NCBI RefSeq assembly: GCF_025751535.1
Contig: NZ_JAOWLC010000014.1
Location: 62,001-126,000, forward strand
Length of the DNA stretch: 64,000 bases
Reading direction: 5' to 3'
DNA from: Lentibacter sp. XHP0401
GTDB taxonomy: Bacteria > Pseudomonadota > Alphaproteobacteria > Rhodobacterales > Rhodobacteraceae
Positions 27,002 to 36,122 of the stretch are shown piece by piece. Within the stretch, counting starts at the first letter, position 1. Every line of letters begins with the position of its first letter. The notes under the pieces were generated by a model. The model had not been told where the DNA came from. It made no database searches and worked only from the letters and a program-made list of their open reading frames with translations. The position numbers were made by a program, and so were the translations under genes.

Positions 27002-29041
27002 CTACCAAAGCACCCCATGTCTCAGGGCATCATAGATTGCCGCATGGGTGTTGCGCGAGGAGATGGCATCGCCGATACGATAAAGCGAGAATGCGCCATC
27101 AGGGTTGGATATCGGGAAGAGTGCCCCCGAACCTTTTACGAGCGCCTCGTGATTGACCTCGCCAAGGTTTGTCGCCTCTGGCTTGAGCGCAAAGTAAAGT
27201 TCGTCTAGCGGCAGCGTGCCTTGGTTGACGATCACCTGATCATATTCTTTCCGCGATACATGGAGAGAATAATCCGTACCAATGGTTGCAAGAAGATGAT
27301 TACCACTTTGCGCAAGGCTTTTGAGTGCACGCCCTACGGTAAAGAGCGCATCCTTGTTTTGCAGGCTGCGCATATAGGGCACGAGGTTCATGCCCATAAC
27401 TTCGGGGGCAAAGCTACGATCCCGGGTCATCACTTCGACATGCCCGCCCGCTGCTGCGATGATTTCCGCCGCCATAAGCGCCGTATGATCTCCGGCATCA
27501 TCAAAGATCAGCACGTTTTCACCGGGCTTGGCATCACCGGCAATAACGTCCCAACCCGTGATGGCCAGCTCGTTACCCTCTTCGAGTATCGTTACTTCCG
27601 GCAAACCACCTGTCGCGATGATCACCACATCAGGCGCAAGCGCGCGCACGTCTTCGGCCTCAGCATAGGTATTGAAATGAAAGCGCACATCACGCGCCGC
27701 GCATTGCGCCATGCGCCAGTCGATAATCCCGATCATCTCGGCCCGGCGCTTGTTTTGTGCCGTGAGGCGGATCTGCCCACCCGCCTCGGGCGCGGCTTCA
27801 AACACGGTTACATCGTGTCCCCGTTCAGCGGCCACGCGCGCGGCCTCAAGCCCTGCAGGGCCAGCGCCGACGATTACCACTTTCTTCGGAAAGCCCGAGG
27901 GCGCAATTTCGTGCGGCATACTCAACTCGCGGCCCGTGGCGGCATTGTGAATGCAAAGAGCTTCGCCCGCCTGATAGATCCGGTCCAAACAATAGGTCGC
28001 CCCCACGCAGGGGCGAATATCGTCTTCACGACCCTCGATGATTTTGGTCACGATCAGTGGATCCGCCATATGCGCGCGGGTCATCCCGACCATGTCGAGA
28101 AGGCCCGAGGCAACCGCATGCCGTGCCGTAGCTACATCGGGGATACGCGCGGCGTGAAAGGTCGGCATGCCCGTTTCTGTCCTCACAGAACCCGCAAAAT
28201 CAAGGTGTGGCGCGGAGCGCATACCCTGAACAGGAATCACATCCGTCATGGCTGGGTCGGTGTGAATACGCCCCCGAATAACATTGAGAAAGTCGACCTG
28301 CCCACTGGCTTTGAGCGCGTGAGCAATCTTAAGGCCTTCTTCGGGGGTGATCCCGCCTTCCTCGACCTCGTCCGCCGTGTAGCGCACGCCGATGATCAAC
28401 TCGGAGCCCACACGCTTGCGGATCGCGTCGAGCACCTCGAACCCAAAGCGCATGCGGTTCTCTAAGCTGCCGCCATAGGGCGCCACCCAGTCATTGGTGA
28501 TGGGCGAGTAGAACTGATCAATCAAATGGCCGTAGGCCTGCAGCTCGATCCCGTCGAGGCCAGCCGTCTGCATACGCTCGGCGGCGTCGGCGTAGTCCTC
28601 GATGATGCGGGAGATGTCCCAGTCTTCCATCTTCTTCGGGAAGGCCCTGTGGGCAGGCTCGCGGCTGTGCGAGGGCGCAAGCGAGGGCAGCCAATCGCCC
28701 TTATTCCAGCCTGTGCGGCGGCCCAAGTGTGTGAGCTGGATCATCACCGCGCAACCGTGTTCGTGGCACGCATCGGTGAGCGCACGCATCCACGGGACCA
28801 CCTCGTCTTTATAAGCGAGAATGTTGTTAAACACGGGCGGGCTGTCGCGGCTTACGGCGGCAGACCCTGCTGTCATAGTAAGCGCCACACCCGCTTTGGC
28901 ACGCGTTTCATGATAGGCTCGGTAACGCTCGGTCGGCATGCCGTTTTCGGGATAAGCCGGCTCATGGCTCGTCGTCATGATACGGTTTTTCAGCGTCAGG
29001 TGTTTAAGCTGATAGGGTTGCAAAAGGGGGTCTTTGCTCAT
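27002..29041 (-). CDS. Old-yellow-enzyme-type FMN/FAD oxidoreductase, probable N-demethylase
   Basis: A 679-residue enzyme like trimethylamine dehydrogenase and 2,4-dienoyl-CoA reductase: an N-terminal FMN barrel (about 1-330), an Fe-S segment, then an FAD/ADP-binding half starting near VVIVGAGPAGLEAA (about 389). The Fe-S segment has Cys345, Cys351 and Cys363, but the position matching the second cluster cysteine is Ala348. Related proteins demethylate dimethylglycine or N-methylproline, which fits its place at the end of a sarcosine oxidase operon. GAGG lies six bases before the ATG. Confidence 0.85.
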   Translation of the reverse strand: MSKDPLLQPYQLKHLTLKNRIMTTSHEPAYPENGMPTERYRAYHETRAKAGVALTMTAGSAAVSRDSPPVFNNILAYKDEVVPWMRALTDACHEHGCAVMIQLTHLGRRTGWNKGDWLPSLAPSHSREPAHRAFPKKMEDWDISRIIEDYADAAERMQTAGLDGIELQAYGHLIDQFYSPITNDWVAPYGGSLENRMRFGFEVLDAIRKRVGSELIIGVRYTADEVEEGGITPEEGLKIAHALKASGQVDFLNVIRGRIHTDPAMTDVIPVQGMRSAPHLDFAGSVRTETGMPTFHAARIPDVATARHAVASGLLDMVGMTRAHMADPLIVTKIIEGREDDIRPCVGATYCLDRIYQAGEALCIHNAATGRELSMPHEIAPSGFPKKVVIVGAGPAGLEAARVAAERGHDVTVFEAAPEAGGQIRLTAQNKRRAEMIGIIDWRMAQCAARDVRFHFNTYAEAEDVRALAPDVVIIATGGLPEVTILEEGNELAITGWDVIAGDAKPGENVLIFDDAGDHTALMAAEIIAAAGGHVEVMTRDRSFAPEVMGMNLVPYMRSLQNKDALFTVGRALKSLAQSGNHLLATIGTDYSLHVSRKEYDQVIVNQGTLPLDELYFALKPEATNLGEVNHEALVKGSGALFPISNPDGAFSLYRIGDAISSRNTHAAIYDALRHGVLW

Positions 29042-29068
29042 TTCCGGCCTCGTTGGTTTGCGCTTAGA

Positions 29069-29584
29069 CTACACAGTCAGGCCTTTGATAAAAGAGGTGA
29101 TATATGTAAGCGAAGCGGATTGCACCCAAAGCAAATGCCCCTCCCCAAACCCCACCAGTAGGGTAGGTATGCCTGCAAAGCGAATGGCTGCAGAAGGTGA
29201 GCCAGCTTCTAAGGGCGCGCCCGTGCCTTGTGCGAGGATGTCTCCGGATGCTGCGCCTGTAATACTTAGCGCGGCGTAAGCATCGCTCGCATCACTCAGC
29301 GCGAAACCCTCGGGCTGCCAGCCCATCGGGCGCACAAGTGGCACCTGTAAAACAAGTAAAGCACTATCACGCGCAATGCGAATTGCATACGGGTGCTCTC
29401 CGTTGACCTTTTCGCAGAGGCCGACAAGCTGTGATTTGGGCGATAATAACTTGAGACGCTGGCTCAAATCACCCGTCACCAGGCAAGCCTGTGCAGGTGG
29501 AGCCACAAGGCTTACTTTAGAATCACCAATACGGAGCGTTTGTGCACCATTTAGCGGCCCATCCGTCCAAATACGCTCATCCAT
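29069..29584 (-). CDS. soxG: Sarcosine oxidase gamma subunit
   Basis: A 171-residue protein in the place of SoxG, the small gamma subunit of heterotetrameric sarcosine oxidase. The sequence is weakly conserved in this family, and the identification leans on size and order (soxB-D-A-G). Features include IRIARDSALLV in the middle and a C-terminal helix. Its ATG overlaps the end of soxA by 8 bp, implying coupled translation and equal subunit supply. It has no catalytic motif of its own; the subunit completes the alpha-beta-gamma-delta complex. Confidence 0.85.
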   Translation of the reverse strand: MDERIWTDGPLNGAQTLRIGDSKVSLVAPPAQACLVTGDLSQRLKLLSPKSQLVGLCEKVNGEHPYAIRIARDSALLVLQVPLVRPMGWQPEGFALSDASDAYAALSITGAASGDILAQGTGAPLEAGSPSAAIRFAGIPTLLVGFGEGHLLWVQSASLTYITSFIKGLTV

Positions 29585-32375
29585 TCAGCCGCTCTCCTTC
29601 CACATCATACGCACAAGGCAAAGCCACCCGCGCGACCCGGACCTGCCCATCATTGAACACGGCCACTTCCGAGCCAATCTGCGCTCGTCCGTCTTCCATC
29701 AGCGCAAGAGCGATGGGGCGGCCCAGATTCGGGCTCATGTAACTGGAGGTAACAAAACCCAGTGACCGGCGTGCACCTGTGATCGGAACAAGGTGTGCAC
29801 CGGTCACGAGCGGCACGCCTTCAGCTTCGAGACCGACAAGCTGACGGCGGTCTTCCGCCTTGGCCTCAGGCGTGAAAAGAGAGCGTTTCCCGATGTATTC
29901 ATCACCCCGTTTGTTACGTGGGCCAACCCATCCAAGATCATGCGGCATGGTTAGCCCGTCGGTATCTTTTCCAACCAGAATATAGCCCTTCTCAGCGCGC
30001 AAAATCATCACAGCCTCAAGCCCGATCCAGCGGCCGCCTGTGTGCGCCAGCACGTCTGTCAGAAGCGCGTGAAGCGCAGCCCCGTGTCGGGCGAGAACAG
30101 AAAGCTCATAGCTTTTGTCACCTGTAAAGCTGATCCGTGCGATACGCAGAAACCGCCCCTCAAATTCGGTTTCAATCACGCTCATATGCGCCATTTCGGG
30201 CAGCCCTATACCGGCACGTCTGAGCAGTTGGTCAGCTTTCGGCCCTGTGACAGTCAGTGTTACCAGGCCTTGTGTCACGTCATGTACCGCGACCCCCTTG
30301 CGCCCCAGCCTGTCCTGACGTGCATCTTCAAGAATGAAGCGCACGCTATCGACATGGCTGGATGAAGCCGAGAGGATGAAGCGGTCATCTGCCAAACGCA
30401 GCACCACACCATCGTCGTGAACAATACCGTTTTCGCCCAACATAAAGCCATAACGCGCACGACCTACCTTGAGTGTAGACATGCGAACATATCCTGTGAA
30501 ATCCAGCAACTCCGAAGCTTTCGGTCCGACAATCTCAAGTTTTCCCAACGGCGAGGCATCAAAAACTGCAACGCTTTCGCGTGCGACTCTTGCCTCTATT
30601 TGCGCAAGCTCTTCTTCAGGGCCCGTGCCGTAAACCGAAGGGCGCATCCAGCCGCCATATTCACGGAACTTGGCGCCTTCGCCCCTATGCCCTGACTCAA
30701 GGAGCAGTCTCTTGGGGGGATTAAACAATTCACCTCGCCTACGCCCGGCGATCACACGCAGAGGCACGGGCTCAAACGGCGGACGGTAAGTTGTTGTTCC
30801 TGTCTCGGGAATACTCCGCTCTGTCACAGCAGCCATAGTCGCCAGCCCGGCAAAGTTTGCACTACGGCCCTGATCGGTGGCCATACCCAGCGTGGTATAA
30901 CGCTTGAGATGTTCAACTGAGGTGAAACCTTCGCGCGCGGCGATACCCACGTCCTTGAGCGTGACATCGTTTTGCATGTCGATCCATTGACGGCCTGTCA
31001 GGGTAGGGTCAGGGCGGATTATCGCGCTTGGCGTCTGCGCTTCGGCAGGCGCATTCGGGGCCGCCCCCTGCCCGTCTGCCGCAGCAAAGCCTTCCCCGAG
31101 CGCTTCAGATAATGTGAAGCTCGCCTTGGCCGCGCCCACCACTTTCATGGCCGATGTATTCAAGCGTGGCACAAGTGCATCTTTATCGCTGTCCCAGTCG
31201 AGCTTACCTCCCGTCTGGCACCACAAATGCACCGTGGGTGTGTAGCCGCCAGAACAAAGGATAGCGTCACAAGAGATCACCTCACCGTTCACCACAGCTC
31301 CAGTAACATGATGTCGGCCCTTGGCGGCGGTCAGCTTTGCTCCCTGGCGCACATCGGCCAATGTCACTTCGCAACCAATTTCGCGCAGCGCTTCAACGAT
31401 AGGCAAACTCGCATCATTGCCTGTTACCAACAGTATCTTGCGCCCCACGACAGTGCCGTGGACTTTCAGAAAGTAAAATGCCGCTTCGGCAGACATAACC
31501 CCGGGAAGATCATTATTGGCAAACCAGACAGGCCGCTCCAAAGCGCCTGCGGCAAGGATCACCTCCTTCGCCCTGATCCGCCAATGAACATCGGTTGCAC
31601 CTTCACGCTTTTGCCAAGCAGCATAGAGACCATGATCGAACGCGCCCCAAAGTGTTGTGCTTTTGAGGACACGTCCGCCATTAGCCAGAACAGCAGCTTC
31701 AGTCGCATCACGGAAAGTTCGCCAATCTGCTCCGTTTATCAACCCGCCACGCCAGCGAAGGCTCCCTCCCAGCGCGCAGCCGTCATCAATCAGCCAGACA
31801 GAGCGTCCGGCTTCCGCACCAGCACTTGCTGCCGCCAGTCCCGCTGGCCCTGCTCCAATAACCATTAGGTCACAGACAGCATTGATCTGCGGCACATCTG
31901 CTGGCGGCTCAAAACTTGGTTTCACACGGCCCAAGCCTGCCATACGGCGGATCACCGGCTCATAGCGCAGCCACGGCAAGGCCATGAAGGTTTTGTAGTA
32001 AAAGCCGGCTGGAATGAAGCGATGGAAACGGTCCATCAAGCTAAAACGGTCACGCGCAGCATCAGGTGCCGCGTTAACGGACCTCAGCACCATACCGTCC
32101 CGTAAAGGAGTGGTCGTCGCGCGGCAGTTGGGCCAGTGCTCTGCACCCAGCACCACATCGATAATAGCGTTTGGCTCTTCCGCGCCCATGCCCCAGAGGC
32201 CGCGCGGGCGATGGTATTTGAAGCTGCGTCCGAGGATTTGCACTCCCGAGGCAAGAAGAGCCGAAGCGAGTGTATCGCCTTCAAAACCTGTGAGGTTCAT
32301 GCCGTCGAAGGTAAAGCTCAACGGCTTCGCGCGATTAATCTGCGCGCCCTCGGTGCCATGCCGCCAGCCGCTCAT
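29577..32375 (-). CDS. soxA: Sarcosine oxidase alpha subunit
   Basis: A 932-residue subunit with an N-terminal ferredoxin-like domain lacking cluster cysteines (about 1-100), a dinucleotide-binding FAD/NAD region starting at LMVIGAGPAGLAAASAG (about 170) and a C-terminal GcvT-type folate domain (about 560-932). The folate domain takes the methyl group oxidised from sarcosine as 5,10-methylene-tetrahydrofolate, so glycine, hydrogen peroxide and a one-carbon unit result. Its start overlaps the soxD stop by 4 bp (ATGA). Confidence 0.96.
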   Translation of the reverse strand: MSGWRHGTEGAQINRAKPLSFTFDGMNLTGFEGDTLASALLASGVQILGRSFKYHRPRGLWGMGAEEPNAIIDVVLGAEHWPNCRATTTPLRDGMVLRSVNAAPDAARDRFSLMDRFHRFIPAGFYYKTFMALPWLRYEPVIRRMAGLGRVKPSFEPPADVPQINAVCDLMVIGAGPAGLAAASAGAEAGRSVWLIDDGCALGGSLRWRGGLINGADWRTFRDATEAAVLANGGRVLKSTTLWGAFDHGLYAAWQKREGATDVHWRIRAKEVILAAGALERPVWFANNDLPGVMSAEAAFYFLKVHGTVVGRKILLVTGNDASLPIVEALREIGCEVTLADVRQGAKLTAAKGRHHVTGAVVNGEVISCDAILCSGGYTPTVHLWCQTGGKLDWDSDKDALVPRLNTSAMKVVGAAKASFTLSEALGEGFAAADGQGAAPNAPAEAQTPSAIIRPDPTLTGRQWIDMQNDVTLKDVGIAAREGFTSVEHLKRYTTLGMATDQGRSANFAGLATMAAVTERSIPETGTTTYRPPFEPVPLRVIAGRRRGELFNPPKRLLLESGHRGEGAKFREYGGWMRPSVYGTGPEEELAQIEARVARESVAVFDASPLGKLEIVGPKASELLDFTGYVRMSTLKVGRARYGFMLGENGIVHDDGVVLRLADDRFILSASSSHVDSVRFILEDARQDRLGRKGVAVHDVTQGLVTLTVTGPKADQLLRRAGIGLPEMAHMSVIETEFEGRFLRIARISFTGDKSYELSVLARHGAALHALLTDVLAHTGGRWIGLEAVMILRAEKGYILVGKDTDGLTMPHDLGWVGPRNKRGDEYIGKRSLFTPEAKAEDRRQLVGLEAEGVPLVTGAHLVPITGARRSLGFVTSSYMSPNLGRPIALALMEDGRAQIGSEVAVFNDGQVRVARVALPCAYDVEGERLNG

Positions 32376-32638
32376 GCTTCACCTCCCGGCAAGGCTTCAC
32401 TGCTCAATACCTCGCGGCTCACAGTATTCCGGGTCATGATGAAATATTCACCGCAGGTGGTGTGCAACCAGACTTCACGGCTTGCGCCTTTAGGCGCTTT
32501 GTGGAGGTAGAGATATGCGGCCCAGTCTGCATCAGATACTTCAGCCGCTGGTTCGGGGCGCGCGTGGCCTGCTTCTACTGCAAAGTGAAACTCTGTTTCA
32601 TCTCGCAGGCCACAAAAGGGACAAGGGAAAACTTGCAT
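32372..32638 (-). CDS. soxD: Sarcosine oxidase delta subunit
   Basis: An 88-residue zinc-binding subunit. Cys6 and Cys9 (FPCPFCG) with His59 and Cys62 (HTTCGEYF) match the four zinc ligands of characterised SoxD proteins. It follows soxB by 11 bp and overlaps soxA by 4 bp. Its size and ligand spacing are what the family shows. Confidence 0.95.
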   Translation of the reverse strand: MQVFPCPFCGLRDETEFHFAVEAGHARPEPAAEVSDADWAAYLYLHKAPKGASREVWLHTTCGEYFIMTRNTVSREVLSSEALPGGEA

Positions 32639-32649
32639 GTCTCGACCTC

Positions 32650-33900
32650 CTAATGCGCAATGCCAGAGCCGGCGGCTTCGTCAATCAGCCGCCCTCGGGC
32701 AAAACGCGAGAGATCAAACGGTGCGCTGATCTCGTGATGCGCACCCGTGGCGAGGAGATGCGCAAGCAAATAACCACCTGCAGGGATAGCCTTAAACCCG
32801 CCTGTTCCCCAACCGCAGTTAATAAACATCCCCTCGGGTCCGACAGGCCCAATGACCGGAGAACTGTCAGGCACAACATCAACAACGCCCGCCCATTGGC
32901 GTAGAAGTTTGAGCTGCCCGAAAGCGGGGAACATCTCCAAAAGCCCTGATATAACAGTCTCTTGCGCTGGCAAATTGCCTTTCTGACCGTGGGTTGGCAC
33001 CCGGTCAAGCCCACCACCGATGACCAATTCGCCCTTATCGGACTGGCTCACATAGGTTCCTGTTCCGAGGTAAAGCAGAACCGTATCAAGACAGGGCTTC
33101 ACCGGCTCGGAGACAAAAGCTTGCAGCGCGTAATTGTGGATGGGCAAGTCAACCCCCACTTGCTGGGTGAGCAAAGGAGTCGCACCAGCGGCAGCAATGC
33201 CGAGGCGTTCTGTTTCTATACGACCAAGGTTTGTTTGAACTCCTGTCACGGTGCCGCCTTGGGTGAGGATTTCTTCCACCTCGCAGCCTTCGATAATATC
33301 AACTCCCAGCGCCGAGGCCGCCCGCGCATAGCCCCAGGCCACAGCATCGTGGCGCGCGGTGCCCGCGCGCCCTTGCCAGATGCCGCCCATACATTTGTAG
33401 CGCGCGCCGTTTTGTGTGTTGATCAGGGGTACGCGCTTTTCGGCCTCGTCAGCGCTCATCAGGCGGCCATCGACACCATTGATCTGCATAGCATTGGCGA
33501 TACGGTTGCAAACTTCCATCTGCGCGGGTGTGTGCGCGGCAATCAGCATCCCGCGTTGCGAAAGCATCACGTTGTAATTCAGTTCTTTGGACAGCCCCTC
33601 ATAGAGCCGCAGCGAGAGATCGTAGAGTGCGACACTCTCGGGATAAAAGTAGTTGGAGCGCACAGCCGTCGTGTTTCGGCCCGTATTGCCGCCACCAATC
33701 CAGCCGCGTTCCAGAACAGCAACGCGGGTAAGCCCGTGGTTCTTCGCCAAGTAATAAGCCGTAGAAAGCCCGTGCCCGCCGCCACCGATGATCACCGCGT
33801 CATAGGCGGTTTTGGGCTTGGCCTTGCGCCATGCCTGCTGCCAGCCCTTGTGGTCTGCCAGCCCTTCTTTGAAGAGTGAAAAAGCCGAGTAACGTTTCAT
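32650..33900 (-). CDS. soxB: Sarcosine oxidase beta subunit
   Basis: A 416-residue flavoprotein of the DAO family that oxidises sarcosine. The FAD-binding motif VIIGGGGHGLSTAYYLA lies near 37-53, followed by GGNTGRNTTAVRSNY. The TARHDAVAWG segment (His184) matches the region carrying the covalent FMN in characterised enzymes. The C-terminal half contains NCGWGTGGFKAIPA, the second flavin-contact block. Its start overlaps the TetR stop by 4 bp. Confidence 0.96.
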   Translation of the reverse strand: MKRYSAFSLFKEGLADHKGWQQAWRKAKPKTAYDAVIIGGGGHGLSTAYYLAKNHGLTRVAVLERGWIGGGNTGRNTTAVRSNYFYPESVALYDLSLRLYEGLSKELNYNVMLSQRGMLIAAHTPAQMEVCNRIANAMQINGVDGRLMSADEAEKRVPLINTQNGARYKCMGGIWQGRAGTARHDAVAWGYARAASALGVDIIEGCEVEEILTQGGTVTGVQTNLGRIETERLGIAAAGATPLLTQQVGVDLPIHNYALQAFVSEPVKPCLDTVLLYLGTGTYVSQSDKGELVIGGGLDRVPTHGQKGNLPAQETVISGLLEMFPAFGQLKLLRQWAGVVDVVPDSSPVIGPVGPEGMFINCGWGTGGFKAIPAGGYLLAHLLATGAHHEISAPFDLSRFARGRLIDEAAGSGIAH

Positions 33901-34565
33901 CCCGCCGTAACCTTGCGCGTAAATTCGGTAAACTCGGCGACTTCTTCGTCTAAAGGGGGCACGCCTGAAAAACAGTATAGATAGCCCGCAACCCGTGTAA
34001 GCCGCTCTTCTACCGTTTCAGCCAGATCAAGAGCGTAGTATCCAAGCTGCTGATAATAAAGAACCCGCGCGCGAATATCGGCTTCGTTGGCCTCATAACC
34101 GTGGCGTTCAAACATTTTGGCAATCGCTGCATGGCGAACCGTATCAGCCCGGTCGATCACACGGCGCACCGAGCCGTCACGCCGCGCCCATTCGCGCACC
34201 GCAAAATCAAGCTGGTGATTAAAGCCTTCAGGGTCCACGACACAGCGAAAGAAATTGTTGAGCGCGCCCGTGATCGTCTCGGCGGGTATCTCGGTGTGGC
34301 GCACCATGATGCCAGTGTTTGTCTTGTCCCAATCGTCGAGAAGTTGGTTGAGCAAGTCTTTGCGGCTCTTGAAATACCAGTAAAACGACGAGCGCGAAAC
34401 ATCGAGCCGCTCGGCAATCCCCAGCACTTTGACTTGTCCCACACCTTCGCTGATCAGAATGTCGCGCGCGACATTGAGCCAGTCTTCCCGCGTAACTTTG
34501 ACATGCCCTCCGAGCGGGGGCTTGTCGGGGTCGTCGCGGTGTAAAATAGAAGATACTTTGGACAT
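33897..34565 (-). CDS. TetR-family transcriptional regulator
   Basis: A 222-residue regulator. The N-terminal helix-turn-helix is at about 24-70, with the recognition helix in DVSRSSFYWYFKSRKDLL. The C-terminal ligand domain is of unknown specificity. It is embedded in the operon between the MttB-like gene and soxB, 11 bp after the former and overlapping the latter by 4 bp, so it is made with the enzymes it likely controls. The perfect palindrome at 38606-38621 ahead of the operon is its best candidate operator. Confidence 0.92.
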   Translation of the reverse strand: MSKVSSILHRDDPDKPPLGGHVKVTREDWLNVARDILISEGVGQVKVLGIAERLDVSRSSFYWYFKSRKDLLNQLLDDWDKTNTGIMVRHTEIPAETITGALNNFFRCVVDPEGFNHQLDFAVREWARRDGSVRRVIDRADTVRHAAIAKMFERHGYEANEADIRARVLYYQQLGYYALDLAETVEERLTRVAGYLYCFSGVPPLDEEVAEFTEFTRKVTAG

Positions 34566-34576
34566 TGCGTTTCTTT

Positions 34577-36121
34577 TCAGCTTTCGGGCGAAGCGCCGCC
34601 CGCTTCTGTGCGCTTGGCGATATAGTCTTGTAGCGCAGCCAGCTTCGCTCCGTCCACCGCGGGGCGCTTATCGGCGGCAAGAATATCCTGCCAGACTTTT
34701 GTGGCACGCATGTTGGCATCCTCACTACCACGCTCTGTCCATGTGCCGAAGTTGGAATAGTCGTGCACATGCGGCGCATAAAACGCGCTGTTGTAGCGCT
34801 CCATGGTCTGTGTCGTAGCAAAAAAATGTCCCGAAGGCTGCACTTCACTCAACGCTGCGTCAAAGCCGATTTCATCGGGGCCCGCCTCGGCCCCTGCGCA
34901 AAGTTCGGCAATCATGTTAAGCACTTCGGCATCGGTGATGAGCTTTTCGTAAGACACACTCAGCCCGCCTTCAAGCCAGCCTGCGGAGTGAATGATGATC
35001 GTCGCCCCCGCCATCAAACAACCCCAGAGGCCCATCTGGTTTTCATTGGCCGCCTGCACATCGTTGAGGTTGGAAGCGGATCCCGCCGCCGAGCGCCAAG
35101 GTAAACCCGTGAAGCGTGCAAGCTGGCCAGCAGCAAGGCTTGCCTGAAAGTGCGAGGGTGTCCCAAAGGCCGGCGCGCCCGACTTCATGTCGACATTGGA
35201 GGTAAACGTGCCGTAGCAGACAGGCGCACCGGCGCGCGTAAGCTGGGCGAGCGTGATGGCCGCCAGCGCCTCGCAATGACTGAGCGTGATCGCTCCCGCC
35301 ACGGTGATAGGAGCCATCGCCCCCATAAGCGTAAATGGCGTCACGATGCTCATCTGCCCTGCGCGAGCAAAGTCAATCAGACCCTGCGCCATCGGGATAT
35401 CGAGTGTGCGGGGGCTGTTGGTGTTTATGATCGTGTAACAATGCGGTTCCGTATGGAACGCCTCATCCGTTAGCCCGCGAAAGCTGGCAAGCATCTCGAA
35501 ACTTTCACGCACCTGCGGTGTGCCCCGTGAGAAGACGAATGGAAACTTGTCCGTCAGCGTAAGCTGGCTTTCCAGAGTGAAGTAGTGACGCAGGTTGGTC
35601 GCAATATCCTGCGGCTCGACCAACGGTGGCATCATCTGGAAGACATCGAAATGCTGGGTGAGTTGCAAGAGCTCGTTAAAATCCCGCGCCGTGCCAGGGC
35701 GGCGGCCGCGCACCAGATCTGTCGCATGGGGCGCGCCCGCACCAGGCTGGAAAACAAGGCTGCCAAGCTCCAGCGTGATATCACGCTCGCGCGCACCCGC
35801 GCGGCCCGTGATCGACTTTGGCGCGGTCGCAAGCGCAGCCTCAATCATCTCGCGGCCGATATAAACCATATCGCCCTCAACCCGCGCACCGCCAGCTTTG
35901 AAGATCGCAATCGCCTCTGGCAATAAAACCCGCATTCCCAGCTCTTCCAAAGTGCGCAGGGCCGTGGCGTGCATATTGGCAATCTGGTCATCCGAAAACA
36001 CCTTCATCGGCGGAAACGGATTCTTCAGATTGCGATAGTTGGTCTTGCGTTCAAAAGGTGCAGCCTTAGCCTCGGCGCGACCGCGTCGCCTGGGTCTGCC
36101 GGTTGGGATTTCTTGTTCCAT
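34577..36121 (-). CDS. MttB-like (trimethylamine/betaine) methyltransferase family protein
   Basis: A 514-residue member of the MttB superfamily. There is no in-frame UAG, so it is a non-pyrrolysine member like glycine betaine methyltransferases. The N-terminus is rich in Arg/Lys, a linker typical of alphaproteobacterial homologues. Characterised relatives move a methyl group from a quaternary amine to a cobalamin protein; no corrinoid-protein or reactivase gene is visible in this window. The ATG at 36121 has GAGG five bases upstream, inside the end of the preceding gene. Substrate is inferred as a betaine from context. Confidence 0.85.
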   Translation of the reverse strand: MEQEIPTGRPRRRGRAEAKAAPFERKTNYRNLKNPFPPMKVFSDDQIANMHATALRTLEELGMRVLLPEAIAIFKAGGARVEGDMVYIGREMIEAALATAPKSITGRAGARERDITLELGSLVFQPGAGAPHATDLVRGRRPGTARDFNELLQLTQHFDVFQMMPPLVEPQDIATNLRHYFTLESQLTLTDKFPFVFSRGTPQVRESFEMLASFRGLTDEAFHTEPHCYTIINTNSPRTLDIPMAQGLIDFARAGQMSIVTPFTLMGAMAPITVAGAITLSHCEALAAITLAQLTRAGAPVCYGTFTSNVDMKSGAPAFGTPSHFQASLAAGQLARFTGLPWRSAAGSASNLNDVQAANENQMGLWGCLMAGATIIIHSAGWLEGGLSVSYEKLITDAEVLNMIAELCAGAEAGPDEIGFDAALSEVQPSGHFFATTQTMERYNSAFYAPHVHDYSNFGTWTERGSEDANMRATKVWQDILAADKRPAVDGAKLAALQDYIAKRTEAGGASPES

Positions 36122-36122
36122 C

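Noticed and set aside
27221-28465. A 414-codon plus-strand open frame
   Set aside because: It lies wholly antisense to the flavin oxidoreductase gene; its composition reflects the high-GC complement of a real gene.
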